NCBI RefSeq assembly: GCF_004137255.1
Contig: NZ_SDWT01000001.1
Location: 2,294,001-2,358,000 of the forward strand
Direction: 5' to 3'
Length of the DNA: 64,000 bases
From: Nocardioides oleivorans
GTDB taxonomy: Bacteria > Actinomycetota > Actinomycetes > Propionibacteriales > Nocardioidaceae
Below, one piece after another: positions 51,273-60,205 of this stretch. A program made the translations under genes and the position numbers. Positions within the stretch are counted from its first letter, which is position 1. Each line of letters starts with the position of its first letter. Under the pieces are notes generated by a model. It was given only the letters and a program-made list of their open reading frames with translations. It was not told the origin of the DNA and did no database searches.

Positions 51273-52388
51273 ATGAGCACCAGACGACCGGCCCCGAGCG
51301 AGCCGCTGAAGTTCGCCTACTGGGTCCCCAACGTGTCCGGTGGCCTCGTCATCTCCGACATCGAGCAGCGCACCGGCTGGGACTACGACTACAACAAGCG
51401 CCTCGCGCAGACCGCGGAGAACAGCGGCTTCGACTACGCCCTGACGCAGGTGCGCTACACCGCGTCCTACGGCGCGGCCTACCAGCACGAGGCGACCAGC
51501 TTCAGCCTCGCGCTGCTGCTGGCCACCGAACGGCTCAAGGTCATCTCGGCGGTGCACCCCTACATGTGGCACCCGGGCGTGCTCGCGAAGTTCATCGCGA
51601 CCGCCGACCACCTGAGCAACGGCCGCGCGGCGATCAACGTGGTGTCCGGCTGGTTCAAGGACGAGGCCACCAACATGGGGGTGCGGTGGCTCGAGCACGG
51701 CGAGCGCTACCGGATGGCGGAGGAGTTCATCGCCTACATCCGCGAGATCTGGACCGAGGACGCCGCCGAGTTCCGCGGCGACTTCTTCCAGCTGCACGAC
51801 TTCGACATGAAGCCCAAGCCGCTGGACCTCCCGGGCCGCCCGCTGCCGGAGATCTTCCAGGGCGGCAACTCCTCGGTCGCGCAGGCGATGGCCGGTCGGG
51901 TGAGCGACTGGTACTTCGCGAACGGCAACACCCCTGACGGCATCTCGCAGCAGATCGAGGGCGTCACCTCCAGCGCCCGCGCGGCCGGGCGGACCGTCCG
52001 CTTCGGTGTCAACGGCTTCATGGTCGCCCGCGACACCGAGGCGGAGGCCCACGCGACCCTCGCGGAGATCATCGCCAAGGCCAACCCGGAAGCCGTCCAG
52101 GGCTTCGGCGACGCCGTGAAGCAGGCCGGCCAGTCGACCGGTGACAAGACGGGGATGTGGCAGGACAGCGACTTCTCCGACCTCGTGCAGTACAACGACG
52201 GCTTCCGCACCGGTCTCGTCGGCACGCCCGAGCAGGTCGCCCACCGGATGCTCGAGTTCAAGCGTCGCGGCGTCGACCTGTTCCTCCTCGGCTTCCTGCA
52301 CTTCCAGGAGGAGGTCGAGCACTTCGGCCGCGAGGTCCTCCCGATCGTGCGCGAGCTCGAGGCCGCCGAGCAGGAGCGTGTCGCATGA
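51273..52388 (+). CDS. sfnG: Dimethyl sulfone monooxygenase SfnG
   Basis: The 371-aa protein closely fits the SfnG pattern: LKFAYWVPNVSGGLVISDIE, ALTQVRYTASYGAAYQHEAT, GRAAINVVSGWFKDEA, EIFQGGNSSVAQAMAGRVSD and WYFANGNTPDGI. SfnG uses FMNH2 and O2 to convert dimethyl sulfone to methanesulfinate and formaldehyde. ATG 51273 has AGGAG about 5 nt upstream. Its stop overlaps the next gene by 4 nt, so the products are coupled. Confidence 0.93.
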   Translation: MSTRRPAPSEPLKFAYWVPNVSGGLVISDIEQRTGWDYDYNKRLAQTAENSGFDYALTQVRYTASYGAAYQHEATSFSLALLLATERLKVISAVHPYMWHPGVLAKFIATADHLSNGRAAINVVSGWFKDEATNMGVRWLEHGERYRMAEEFIAYIREIWTEDAAEFRGDFFQLHDFDMKPKPLDLPGRPLPEIFQGGNSSVAQAMAGRVSDWYFANGNTPDGISQQIEGVTSSARAAGRTVRFGVNGFMVARDTEAEAHATLAEIIAKANPEAVQGFGDAVKQAGQSTGDKTGMWQDSDFSDLVQYNDGFRTGLVGTPEQVAHRMLEFKRRGVDLFLLGFLHFQEEVEHFGREVLPIVRELEAAEQERVA

Positions 52389-53680
52389 AGACACCCCACG
52401 ACGTTCTCCTCCCCCGCTCCGCTCCTCCGGACAACGCCGCGGGGACCCCGTCTGCCTCCGACAACCCGGCTGGTGAGGCGGCCTACGTGCCCGTCCTCTC
52501 CGCGCCCGAGGCGCTCGCGGTCGCCCACGAGATCGCCGCCGACCTCGCCGCGTCGTCGAGCGAGCGCGACCGGGACCGGATCCTGCCCGCGCGCGAGCTC
52601 GAACGGCTGTCGGCCTCCGGGCTCCTCGCGGCGACCGTGCCGGTCGAGCACGGCGGCGCCGGGCTCGCCGTCGAGACCCTCGTCGAGGTCTTCCGGATCC
52701 TCGCCGCCGGCGACCCGAGCGTGGCGCAGGTGCCGCACAGCCACTTCGTGTACGTCAACGCGATGCGGCACCAGGGCACCCCCGAGCAGCAGCGGTTCTT
52801 CTTCGGCGAGGTGCTGGCCGGCAAGCGGTTCGGCAACGCGCAGTCCGAGACCGGCACCCGCCACGTCCGCGACATCCGCACGGCGCTCACGCCGGTCGGC
52901 AACGGGCGCTGGACGCTCAACGGGACCAAGGGCTACAGCACCGGTGCGCTCTTCGCCGACTGGATCCCGGTGCTCGCCCACCTCGACACGCTCGCGGCAC
53001 CCGGTGAGGGTCCGCTGCACGTCGCGTGGGTCGAGCGGCACGCGCCCGGCGTCACGGTGACCGACGACTGGAACGGGATGGGCCAGCGCACCACCGCAAG
53101 CGGCACCGTCGACCTGGTCGACGTCGAGGTGCACGACACCCGCATCACGCCGTACCACCTCACCTTCTCCGGACCGCAGACCTACGGCGCCTTCGCCCAG
53201 GTGCTGCACGCCGCGCTCGACGTCGGCATCGCCCGGGCCGCGCTCGACGAGGCCGCGCTCTTCGTCCGCACGAAGTCACGGCCCCACCCCGACGCCCAGG
53301 TCGAGCGGGCCGCCGACGACCCGCTCGTCGTCCAGGCGCTGGGCCAGATGGAGCTCGACGTGCGGGCCTCGGAGGCGCTGCTGCGCGAGGCGGCTCGCGC
53401 CGTCGACGCGGCGGACGCCGACCTCACCGCGGACACCGTGGCCACCGCCAGCCTCGCGGTCGCCGCCGCCCGTGCCCACTCGGCGAAGACCTCGGTCGAG
53501 GTCTCCAGCCGGCTCTTCGAGGTCTCTGGCACCCGCTCGGCCCTCGACTCGCTCAACCTCGACCGGCACTGGCGCAACGCGCGCACCCACACCCTCCACG
53601 ACCCCGCTGCCTGGAAGGTCCAGCACCTCGGGCGGTACGCCGTCGACGGCACGCCGCCGCCCAACCACGGTCAGCTCTGA
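52385..53680 (+). CDS. SfnB/DszC-like sulfur-acquisition oxidoreductase
   Basis: The 431-aa protein is a second acyl-CoA dehydrogenase-fold monooxygenase (TVPVEHGGAGLAVETLVEVF, FGNAQSETGTRHVRD, DWNGMGQRTTASGTVDLVDV) with the ending NLDRHWRNARTHTLHDP of the DszC/SfnB group. It may oxidise methanesulfinate to methanesulfonate, the MsuC step, or a different organosulfur compound. The ATG overlaps the sfnG stop by 4 nt. Confidence 0.88.
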   Translation: MKTPHDVLLPRSAPPDNAAGTPSASDNPAGEAAYVPVLSAPEALAVAHEIAADLAASSSERDRDRILPARELERLSASGLLAATVPVEHGGAGLAVETLVEVFRILAAGDPSVAQVPHSHFVYVNAMRHQGTPEQQRFFFGEVLAGKRFGNAQSETGTRHVRDIRTALTPVGNGRWTLNGTKGYSTGALFADWIPVLAHLDTLAAPGEGPLHVAWVERHAPGVTVTDDWNGMGQRTTASGTVDLVDVEVHDTRITPYHLTFSGPQTYGAFAQVLHAALDVGIARAALDEAALFVRTKSRPHPDAQVERAADDPLVVQALGQMELDVRASEALLREAARAVDAADADLTADTVATASLAVAAARAHSAKTSVEVSSRLFEVSGTRSALDSLNLDRHWRNARTHTLHDPAAWKVQHLGRYAVDGTPPPNHGQL

Positions 53681-53690
53681 GGCCGACCGG

Positions 53691-53731
53691 CCTCGGTTTC
53701 GACACGCTCCCTCCACGTTGCTCGACCAGCG
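53691..53731. repeat. REP-like extragenic sequence, half element
   Basis: The stretch starts CCTCGGTTTCGACACGCTC and ends GCTCGACCAGCG. It matches the left half of the element at 61540-61657. It lies between two genes of the sulfur operon. Confidence 0.7.
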
Positions 53732-53749
53732 ACGGATGAAAGGACTGCC

Positions 53750-54892
53750 ATGAAGTTCCACTGGTTCCTGCCCACCAACGGCGGCGACGGCCGCCAGGTC
53801 GTGAGCGGCGGCCACGGCGTCGAGCACGGCGTCGCGGGCCGGCCCGCGAGCGTGCCCTACCTCGGGCAGATCGCCCGCAGTGCCGAGCAGCTCGGCTTCG
53901 AGGCCGCGCTCACCCCGACCGGGGCCTGGTGCGAGGACGCGTGGCTGACCACGGCCATGCTCGCCCCGCTCTCGGAGCGGCTGAAGTTCCTCGTCGCCTT
54001 CCGGCCCGGGCTCACCTCGCCGACGCTCGCCGCGCAGATGGCCGCCACCTTCCAGAACCTCACCGGCGGCCGGCTGCTCCTCAACGTGGTCACCGGCGGC
54101 GAGTCGCACGAGCAGCGCGCCTACGGTGACTTCCTCGACAAGGACGAGCGCTACGAGCGTTGCGGGGAGTTCCTCTCCATCGTGCGCCGTCTGTGGACCG
54201 GCGAAGAGGTGACGTACGCCGGCAAGCACCTGCGCGTCGACCAGGCGCGGCTCCAGCAGCTGCCCGACCCGATCCCGCAGATCTACTTCGGCGGCTCCTC
54301 GCCCGCCGCCGGCGAGGTCGCGGCCGAGCACGCCGACGTCTACCTCACCTGGGGCGAGCCGCCGGCCGCGGTCGCGAAGAAGATCGCCTGGATCAGGGAG
54401 CTGGGGGAGAAGCAGGGTCGCGAGCTGACCTACGGCCTGCGCGTCCACACGATCTCCCGCGACACCTCCGAGGAGGCGTGGGCCGAGGCCGACCGGCTGC
54501 TCGCCGGCATCGCCGAGGAGGACATCGCCCGGGTGCAGGAGGGCCTGCGGCGCTCGGAGTCGGTGGGCCAGCAGAACATGCTCGCCCTCAACAACGGCAG
54601 CAAGGACGGCCTCGAGATCCACCCGAACCTGTGGGCCGGCGTCGGCCTGGTCCGCGGCGGTGCCGGCACCGCCCTGGTCGGGAGCCACGAGGAGGTCGCC
54701 GACCTCGTCGAGGAGTACCACGCGGTCGGCATCGACGAGCTCGTGCTGTCGGCGTACCCGCACCTCGAGGGCGCCTACCAGTTCGGTGAGGGCGTGCTCC
54801 CGATCCTCGAGGAGCGCGGCCTCTGGACCAACCCCGCGCCCGTCGCGGCACGGGCCTCGGTCCCGTTCGGCAGCCAGAAGGCCGCCTCGTGA
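53750..54892 (+). CDS. SsuD/MsuD-like LLM-class monooxygenase
   Basis: The 380-aa protein is a bacterial luciferase-like flavin enzyme of the alkanesulfonate monooxygenase group: MKFHWFLPTNGGDGR, LVAFRPGLTSPTLAAQMAAT, GGRLLLNVVTGGESHEQ and QIYFGGSSPAAGEVAAEHAD. It would cleave methanesulfonate or another alkanesulfonate to sulfite plus aldehyde with FMNH2 and O2. Its stop overlaps the flavin reductase GTG (GTGA). Confidence 0.9.
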   Translation: MKFHWFLPTNGGDGRQVVSGGHGVEHGVAGRPASVPYLGQIARSAEQLGFEAALTPTGAWCEDAWLTTAMLAPLSERLKFLVAFRPGLTSPTLAAQMAATFQNLTGGRLLLNVVTGGESHEQRAYGDFLDKDERYERCGEFLSIVRRLWTGEEVTYAGKHLRVDQARLQQLPDPIPQIYFGGSSPAAGEVAAEHADVYLTWGEPPAAVAKKIAWIRELGEKQGRELTYGLRVHTISRDTSEEAWAEADRLLAGIAEEDIARVQEGLRRSESVGQQNMLALNNGSKDGLEIHPNLWAGVGLVRGGAGTALVGSHEEVADLVEEYHAVGIDELVLSAYPHLEGAYQFGEGVLPILEERGLWTNPAPVAARASVPFGSQKAAS

Positions 54893-55476
54893 GCGCCGCC
54901 GACCTCGACCAGCGCACGCTGCGCGACGCGTTCGGCGCGTTCCCGTCCGGCGTCGTCGCCGTCGCCGCCTCGGTGAAGGGGCAGCTCACCGGCATCGCCG
55001 CGTCGTCGTTCACCTCGGTGAGCATCGACCCGCCGCTCGTGTCGTTCTCGATCGCGACGTCCAGCTCCACCTGGCCGTCGCTGCGCGAGGCCGACCGGCT
55101 CGGCATCAGCGTGCTCGCCGACCACCACGACGCGGTCTGCCGCCAGCTCGCCGGGCCGCGCGAGGAGCGCTTCACCGGCCTGCCCTTCAAGGTCACCGAG
55201 AACGGCTCGGTGCTCCTCGACGAGGCCGTCGCGACCTACGACTGCTCGATCCATGACGAGGTCGTCGCCGGCGACCACGTCATCGTACTGCTCGAGGTGC
55301 ACGAGGTCGGTGCCGGCGACGGTGAGCACCCGCTCGTCTTCCACCGCTCGGCCTTCGCCAAGCTGCACCGCGACGACCTCGACCCCTCGCGCCTCGACGG
55401 CCGGATCAACGGCGCCGAGGTCGACCGGGGCGCGACCACTGTCACGACCGCGGACGAGGCGCACGACGCGGCCTGA
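54889..55476 (+). CDS. Flavin reductase
   Basis: The 195-aa protein has the flavin reductase-like domain: RDAFGAFPSGVVAVAASV, GIAASSFTSVSIDPPLVSFS, and FHRSAFAKLH. It should make FMNH2 for the monooxygenases of the cluster. The GTG overlaps the stop of the SsuD-like gene by 4 nt, which supports this supply role. Confidence 0.92.
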   Translation: MSAADLDQRTLRDAFGAFPSGVVAVAASVKGQLTGIAASSFTSVSIDPPLVSFSIATSSSTWPSLREADRLGISVLADHHDAVCRQLAGPREERFTGLPFKVTENGSVLLDEAVATYDCSIHDEVVAGDHVIVLLEVHEVGAGDGEHPLVFHRSAFAKLHRDDLDPSRLDGRINGAEVDRGATTVTTADEAHDAA

Positions 55477-55513
55477 CCACCCCGACGCCCGGGAGCGATC
55501 CCTCCCGGGTCCC

Positions 55514-55553
55514 GCGGCCCGGCCTCCCTTGGGCGAAGTGGAGGCCGGGCCGC
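55514..55553. terminator. Strong hairpin terminator of the sulfur operon
   Basis: Perfect 14-bp GC-rich arms (55514-55527 and 55540-55553) with a 12-nt loop, between the convergent flavin reductase and DUF4349 stops. Confidence 0.8.
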
Positions 55554-55580
55554 TCCTCGTCGTCGGGACCGGGCGAGCCC

Positions 55581-56540
55581 TCAGGCGTCGACGACCTCGG
55601 CGGGCGTCGCGGCGACCCGGCGACGGCGTACGACGAGCCAGAGCGGGAGGCCGAGCACCAGGGCCACCACCGCGAAGGGCAGCAGCGCGCCGAGGATCGT
55701 CAGCACCGCGACGAGCATCGCGCCCATCGCCTTCATGCCGCCGTCGAGGCCGCTGAGGAAGCCGGCCGGCTGGTCGTCGTCCTCCTCGACCGACTCGACC
55801 GGCTGGGTGGAGATGTCGACGGTGATCGTGGACAGGGAGGTCTGGTCCTTCAGGTAGGACTGCTGCGACTTCAGCGAGTCGAGCTCGGCCTGCCGGCTGG
55901 TCAGCTGGGACTCGATCCAGATGACGTCCTTGAGGGTGTCGGCCTCGGAGAGCAGGAGCTCGACCCGCTTCAGGCTCGCCTCCTGGGCCCGCACCCGGAC
56001 ACCGGTGTCGATCACCTGGGTCGTGACGTCCTCCGACCCGCGGTTCGACGAGCGCAGGGTGGCCGTGCCCTCGAGCGCCTCCATGGTGGCGGCGAACTTC
56101 GCGCTGGGCACCCGGAGGACGATCCGGGCGTAGGAGGTCGTACCCCCCTCGTCGCTCTCGGTGTCCTCCTCGGTCACGTCGCCGGCCTGGGCGTCGACGA
56201 TCCGCTGCACCTCCTGGCGGGTCTTGCGCACGTCGTCGGTCGACAGCGAGACGGCGCCGTTCGAGATGACCGCGCGCTGCAGCTCGGGCGTGGCCGCGCT
56301 CCTGCCCGCCGACGCGTCCTCGGCCCCCGATCCGCCGACCTCGTCAGAGGCGGCCTCCGGTGCCGCCGCGGACCGCTCCGAGGACGCCGCGTCCGAGCCG
56401 CCTCCCGCGCTGGGCTCCGACATGTCGGCGGAGGTGCCGCCGTCGCTCGAGCCGGAGGAGCAGGCGGCCAGGACGGCCGTCATGGTGATCGCGGTCAGGA
56501 TGCCTGCTGCTCGCAGGCGCGTCGTGGGGAGTCTGCTCAT
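55581..56540 (-). CDS. DUF4349 membrane lipoprotein
   Basis: The 319-aa protein has a lipobox (TAVLAACSS), a Ser/Ala/Gly/Glu-rich linker and a DUF4349 domain with coiled-coil helices (RVELLLSEADTLKDVIWIES, QLTSRQAELDSLKSQQSYL). It ends with one TM helix (VLTILGALLPFAVVALVLG) and a basic tail. The role is unknown; the family is membrane-bound and outward-facing. ATG 56540 is used. Confidence 0.88.
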   Translation of the reverse strand: MSRLPTTRLRAAGILTAITMTAVLAACSSGSSDGGTSADMSEPSAGGGSDAASSERSAAAPEAASDEVGGSGAEDASAGRSAATPELQRAVISNGAVSLSTDDVRKTRQEVQRIVDAQAGDVTEEDTESDEGGTTSYARIVLRVPSAKFAATMEALEGTATLRSSNRGSEDVTTQVIDTGVRVRAQEASLKRVELLLSEADTLKDVIWIESQLTSRQAELDSLKSQQSYLKDQTSLSTITVDISTQPVESVEEDDDQPAGFLSGLDGGMKAMGAMLVAVLTILGALLPFAVVALVLGLPLWLVVRRRRVAATPAEVVDA

Positions 56541-56608
56541 GTCGCTCCGACGCGACCTGCGTCGGAGCCGGTTCCGTGGTGGTCGAGGCCGTGACGGAAC
56601 TGTGACCC

Positions 56609-57517
56609 TCAGGTCTTCTGCGTCTGGGTGACGACCGGCTTCGCCGTGGGGGCCGCCTTCTTCGCGGGGGCGGTCGCTGCGGCGGCCGTCGCTGCGGGGG
56701 CCTTCTTCGCGGCCGCCTTCTTCGCGGGGGCCTTCTTCGCGTCGGGCTGCCTGGCCGCGGGCTTGCGGGCGGACGAGCCCTTGAGCCGGACGCGCAGCGC
56801 GTTGCCCGATCCCTCGGTCACGAGGTAGGGCTGCGCCTCGACGAGCGTGCTCAGCCGGCCGCCCGGGCCGGCGAAGGTCCGCGCGTCGAACGACGGGTGG
56901 GTGCGGTTGAGCTGGTTGCCGAGGGAGCCGAGGTGGACCCAGCCCTCGTCGTCGGAGACGGCGTTGATCGCGCGGGTGAGCGCGCTCTGGAGGTTGATCG
57001 GCGCCGGCGCGGACTCGTCGTCCTCGGGCTGGTCGTCGGGCTGCTCCTCGGGCTCCGGCTCGGGCTTCTTGCCGTCCTGCACGACCCCGAGGTCGATGAA
57101 CTTGTCGCACGCGTTCTTCAGCGCGGCGGGTGCCTTGCTCTCGCCGAGCACGTAGACGGTCTTGCCCGACTCGCGCAGCCGGTGCGCCAGGCTGGTGAAG
57201 TCGCTGTCGCTCGTGACGAGCGCGAACGCCTCGACGTGGTCGTCGTACAACAGGTCCATCGCGTCGATGACCAGCGCGAGGTCGGTGGAGTTCTTGCTGG
57301 TGGTGAAGGCGTTCTGGTGCATCGCCCGGAGGCCGAGGCTGTTGAGCTTGCGCGACCACTGGTTGAGGTGCGAGTTGGTCCAGTCGCCGTAGACCCGCTT
57401 GATCGTCGGGTTGCCGTACTTCGCGACCTCGCTCAGCACGTCGTCGGCGTAGGACGGTCGCGTGTTGTCGCCGTCGATCAGGACCGCGATCCGGTCGGTG
57501 CCCCCACTGGTCTCCAT
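56609..57517 (-). CDS. NYN-domain RNase-like protein with OST-HTH/LOTUS-like domain and Lys/Ala tail
   Basis: The 302-aa protein has an N-terminal NYN domain (AVLIDGDNTRPSYADDVL, DLALVIDAMDLLYDD, ALVTSDSDFTSLAHRLRES) with PIN-like acidic residues, then an acidic linker, then a LOTUS-like region (GWVHLGSLGNQLNRTHPSFD, LVEAQPYLVTE) and a basic KKAPAKKAA-type tail that could bind nucleic acid. It is likely to act on RNA. ATG 57517 is chosen because TAGGGT stands 7 nt upstream; ATG 57523 would be only 1 nt from it. Confidence 0.88.
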   Translation of the reverse strand: METSGGTDRIAVLIDGDNTRPSYADDVLSEVAKYGNPTIKRVYGDWTNSHLNQWSRKLNSLGLRAMHQNAFTTSKNSTDLALVIDAMDLLYDDHVEAFALVTSDSDFTSLAHRLRESGKTVYVLGESKAPAALKNACDKFIDLGVVQDGKKPEPEPEEQPDDQPEDDESAPAPINLQSALTRAINAVSDDEGWVHLGSLGNQLNRTHPSFDARTFAGPGGRLSTLVEAQPYLVTEGSGNALRVRLKGSSARKPAARQPDAKKAPAKKAAAKKAPAATAAAATAPAKKAAPTAKPVVTQTQKT

Positions 57518-57524
57518 GGTCATC

Positions 57525-57534
57525 ACCCTAGGGT
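57525..57534. promoter_or_regulatory. Shared palindromic -10 for two divergent leaderless genes
   Basis: ACCCTAGGGT reads TAGGGT on both strands. On the plus strand it stands 6 nt before the cgoX GTG (57541); on the minus strand it stands 7 nt before the NYN ATG (57517). The two hexamers share the central TA, so both promoters cannot be occupied together. Confidence 0.6.
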
Positions 57535-57540
57535 GAGGCC

Positions 57541-58896
57541 GTGGCGCGGAACAGGGACGTGGTGGTCGTCGGGGGCGGGATCGCCGGCCTGGTCGCCGCC
57601 CGTGACCTCGCCGCCGCCGGTCGCGACGTGCTGCTGCTCGAGGGCTCGCCCGAGGTCGGCGGCAAGCTGCGCTCCGCCGAGGTCGCCGGGCTGCGGGTCG
57701 ACGTCGGCGCCGAGGCCATGCTGGCCCGCCGGCCCGAGGGTGTCGCGCTCGCCGCCGAGATCGGCGCGGAGATCGTCCACCCGACGCCCGCCACCTCCGC
57801 CGTGTGGTCGCGTGGGGCGCTCCGCCCGCTGCCGCGCTCGCTGATGGGCGTGCCGTTCGACCTCGGCCAGCTGGCCGCGAGCGGCGTGCTGAGCAAGGAC
57901 GGGGTGGCCCGCGCCTCCGTCGAGACGGTCGACACCGAGGTCCCCGACGACGTCTCGGTCGGCGACCTGGTCGCCGCGCGGCTGGGGGACGAGGTCGTCG
58001 ACCGGCTCGTCGAGCCGCTGCTCGGTGGGGTGTACGCCGGCCACGCACGGCAGATCTCCGTGGCCGCGGCCGTGCCGCAGCTGCTCGCGATGGCCCGGCG
58101 GGGGAGCGTCCTCGAGCAGGCCGCCGCCGTGCCGACCTCGGCCGCCCCGGTCTTCGCCTCGCTGCCCGGCGGGATGGGGCGCCTGCCCGCGCTCGTCGCC
58201 GACGGCTCGTTCGAGGTGCGGACCTCCTCGACCGTCCGCGCCCTCCGGCGTACCCCTGACGGGTGGGCGCTCACCGTCGGTCCCACGACGCACCCCGAGA
58301 CCATCGCGGCCGCTGCGGTCGTGCTGGCCACGCCTGCCGCCGCCACCGCGCGGCTCCTGGCCGAGGTCGCCCCCGGTGCGGCGGGCGAGCTGGCGGCGAT
58401 CGAGGCGGCCAGCGTCGCCGTGGTGACCCTCGCCTTCCGCACGGCGGACGTGCCCGACGCCGCCTTCGAGCGCTCCGGCTTCCTCGTGCCTCCGGTCGAG
58501 CGGCGCGCGATCAAGGCGTCGACGTTCTCCTTCGCCAAGTGGGGTTGGGTCCGCGACCTCGACCCCGACGTCGTCGTGCTGCGCACGTCGCTGGGCCGCC
58601 ACCGCGAGGAGGCCACGCTCCAGGCCGGCGACGACGGGCTGGTGCGGGTCTCGCTCGCCGACCTGGCCGCGACAGCCGGCATCACCGCCCGGCCCGTCGA
58701 CTCGCACGTGCAGCGGTGGGGCGGCGCCCTGCCGCAGTACGCCGTCGGCCACCTCGACCGGGTCGCGCGCATCCGCGCCGCGGTCGCCGACCTGCCGGGG
58801 CTCGCGCTGTGCGGGGCGGCGTACGACGGGGTGGGCGTCCCGGCCGTGATCGGCTCGGCCCGCCGTGCCGCGGCTTCGCTCGCCCCGGCAGAATGA
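57541..58896 (+). CDS. hemY: Coproporphyrinogen III oxidase (HemY/CgoX type)
   Basis: The 451-aa flavoprotein has the FAD motif [53 protein letters not shown] and the C-terminal [20 protein letters not shown]. In actinobacteria this enzyme oxidises coproporphyrinogen III to coproporphyrin III (also called cgoX). It starts with GTG 6 nt after TAGGGT and is followed 4 nt later by hemQ. Confidence 0.93.
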   Translation: MARNRDVVVVGGGIAGLVAARDLAAAGRDVLLLEGSPEVGGKLRSAEVAGLRVDVGAEAMLARRPEGVALAAEIGAEIVHPTPATSAVWSRGALRPLPRSLMGVPFDLGQLAASGVLSKDGVARASVETVDTEVPDDVSVGDLVAARLGDEVVDRLVEPLLGGVYAGHARQISVAAAVPQLLAMARRGSVLEQAAAVPTSAAPVFASLPGGMGRLPALVADGSFEVRTSSTVRALRRTPDGWALTVGPTTHPETIAAAAVVLATPAAATARLLAEVAPGAAGELAAIEAASVAVVTLAFRTADVPDAAFERSGFLVPPVERRAIKASTFSFAKWGWVRDLDPDVVVLRTSLGRHREEATLQAGDDGLVRVSLADLAATAGITARPVDSHVQRWGGALPQYAVGHLDRVARIRAAVADLPGLALCGAAYDGVGVPAVIGSARRAAASLAPAE

Positions 58897-58900
58897 GGGC

Positions 58901-59620
58901 ATGAGCACGGACGCCCCCGCAGAGCAGACCAACGCCGCCCGCACCAAGGAGCTCAACAGCACCATCCGCTACACGATGTGGTCGGTGTTCAGGCTGCGCG
59001 ACGTGCTCGGTGACGCCGACCGGGCCGGTGAGGCCGCCGAGGTCGAGGCGTTCTTCGCGGAGCTCGGCACCGAGGACGTCACGGTCCGCGGGCTCTACGA
59101 CGTGTCCGGCCTCCGCGCCGACGCCGACCTCATGGTCTGGTGGCACGCCGCCGACTCCCAGCAGCTGCAGGCGGCCTACAACGCCTTCCGCCGCACCGCC
59201 TTCGGCCGGCGCCTCGAGCCGGTCTGGTCCCAGATGGCGCTGCACCGCCCCGCGGAGTTCAACAAGTCGCACATCCCGGCCTTCCTCGCCGATGAGGAGC
59301 CGCGTGCGCACATCTGCGTCTACCCGTTCGTCCGGTCCTACGAGTGGTACCTCCTCGACGACGGCGAGCGTCGCCGGATGCTCGCCCAGCACGGCCAGCA
59401 GGCACGGGGGTACGCCGACGTGCGGGCCAACACGGTCGCCTCGTTCGCCCTCGGGGACTACGAGTGGCTGCTGGCCTTCGAGGCCGACGAGCTCCACCGC
59501 ATCGTCGACCTGATGCGTGACCTGCGCGCGTCCGACGCCCGCCGCCACGTGCGCGAGGAGGTGCCGTTCTACACCGGTGCCCGTGTCTCGCCGGGCGACC
59601 TGCTCGACCGTCTGCCCTGA
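58901..59620 (+). CDS. hemQ: Coproheme decarboxylase HemQ (ChdC)
   Basis: The 239-aa protein is of the chlorite dismutase-like HemQ family: [32 protein letters not shown], the conserved [19 protein letters not shown] region, [20 protein letters not shown], and [17 protein letters not shown]. It decarboxylates coproheme to heme b. ATG 58901 follows cgoX by 4 nt, with CAGAAT 6 nt upstream as a near match to the leaderless pattern. Confidence 0.94.
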   Translation: MSTDAPAEQTNAARTKELNSTIRYTMWSVFRLRDVLGDADRAGEAAEVEAFFAELGTEDVTVRGLYDVSGLRADADLMVWWHAADSQQLQAAYNAFRRTAFGRRLEPVWSQMALHRPAEFNKSHIPAFLADEEPRAHICVYPFVRSYEWYLLDDGERRRMLAQHGQQARGYADVRANTVASFALGDYEWLLAFEADELHRIVDLMRDLRASDARRHVREEVPFYTGARVSPGDLLDRLP

Positions 59621-59673
59621 TCGGGAAAGCCTCTCGTCGTTCCGCGTGGAATGACGGGGATCGGGCTCGCTCG

Positions 59674-59700
59674 CAATGTAGAGTAACTTACTCAACATTG
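59674..59700. promoter_or_regulatory. 27-bp near-perfect operator palindrome upstream of the cysteine dioxygenase gene
   Basis: The arms CAATGT-A-GAGTAA and TTACTC-A-ACATTG surround a central C; only one position per arm fails to pair. It is AT-rich against the GC-rich surroundings and ends 16 nt before ATG 59717, ahead of an AGGAG ribosome site. A MarR- or TetR-type repressor site is likely. Confidence 0.65.
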
Positions 59701-59716
59701 TTTCTTAGGAGTAGCC

Positions 59717-60205
59717 ATGACCGCCACCTTCCCCGCCCCAGCAGCACGCGCCACCGCACGCGCCACCGGCGACGACGTCGCCCGTGACGCCCTCGCCGAC
59801 TACCTCGCCACGCACGACCCGCTCGCCACCGTCGACCTGACCGTCCCCGAGCGCACCTGGGTGCGCATCGGCTCGGTGTCCAGTGCCGACATCTGGCTGA
59901 TCACCTGGCCCGCCGGCTCGAGCACCGGCTGGCACGACCACGGCTCGGCCAGCGGCGCCTTCGTGACCCTCGCCGGCCAGCTCACGGAGTACGTCTGGAC
60001 CGGTGTCGCCACCGCCTCGACCCTGGGCGAGCGGGCGGTCCGCGAGTTCGACGGCAGCCACATCCACGACGTGATCAACCACGGCACCACCACGGCGGTC
60101 TCGCTCCACGCCTACGCGCCGTCGCTCGCCGCGATGACCCGCTACGAGCTCGTCCGAGGCCGGCTCCAGGTGACCAGCGTCGAGCAGCGCGGGGAGTCCT
60201 GGTGA
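59717..60205 (+). CDS. Cysteine dioxygenase-type cupin enzyme
   Basis: The 162-aa protein has the thiol dioxygenase cupin with the metal-binding GWHDHGSASGAF and HIHDVINHGTTTAVSLHAY motifs. It would oxidise cysteine or another small thiol to its sulfinic acid with Fe(II) and O2. The ATG is preceded by AGGAG. It overlaps the rhodanese gene (GTGA), and both are probably controlled by the palindrome at 59674-59700. Confidence 0.87.
   Translation: MTATFPAPAARATARATGDDVARDALADYLATHDPLATVDLTVPERTWVRIGSVSSADIWLITWPAGSSTGWHDHGSASGAFVTLAGQLTEYVWTGVATASTLGERAVREFDGSHIHDVINHGTTTAVSLHAYAPSLAAMTRYELVRGRLQVTSVEQRGESW

Noticed and set aside
48681..57540. The sulfur island as an insertion sequence or integrative element
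   Set aside because: No transposase, integrase, tRNA target or flanking direct repeat was seen.
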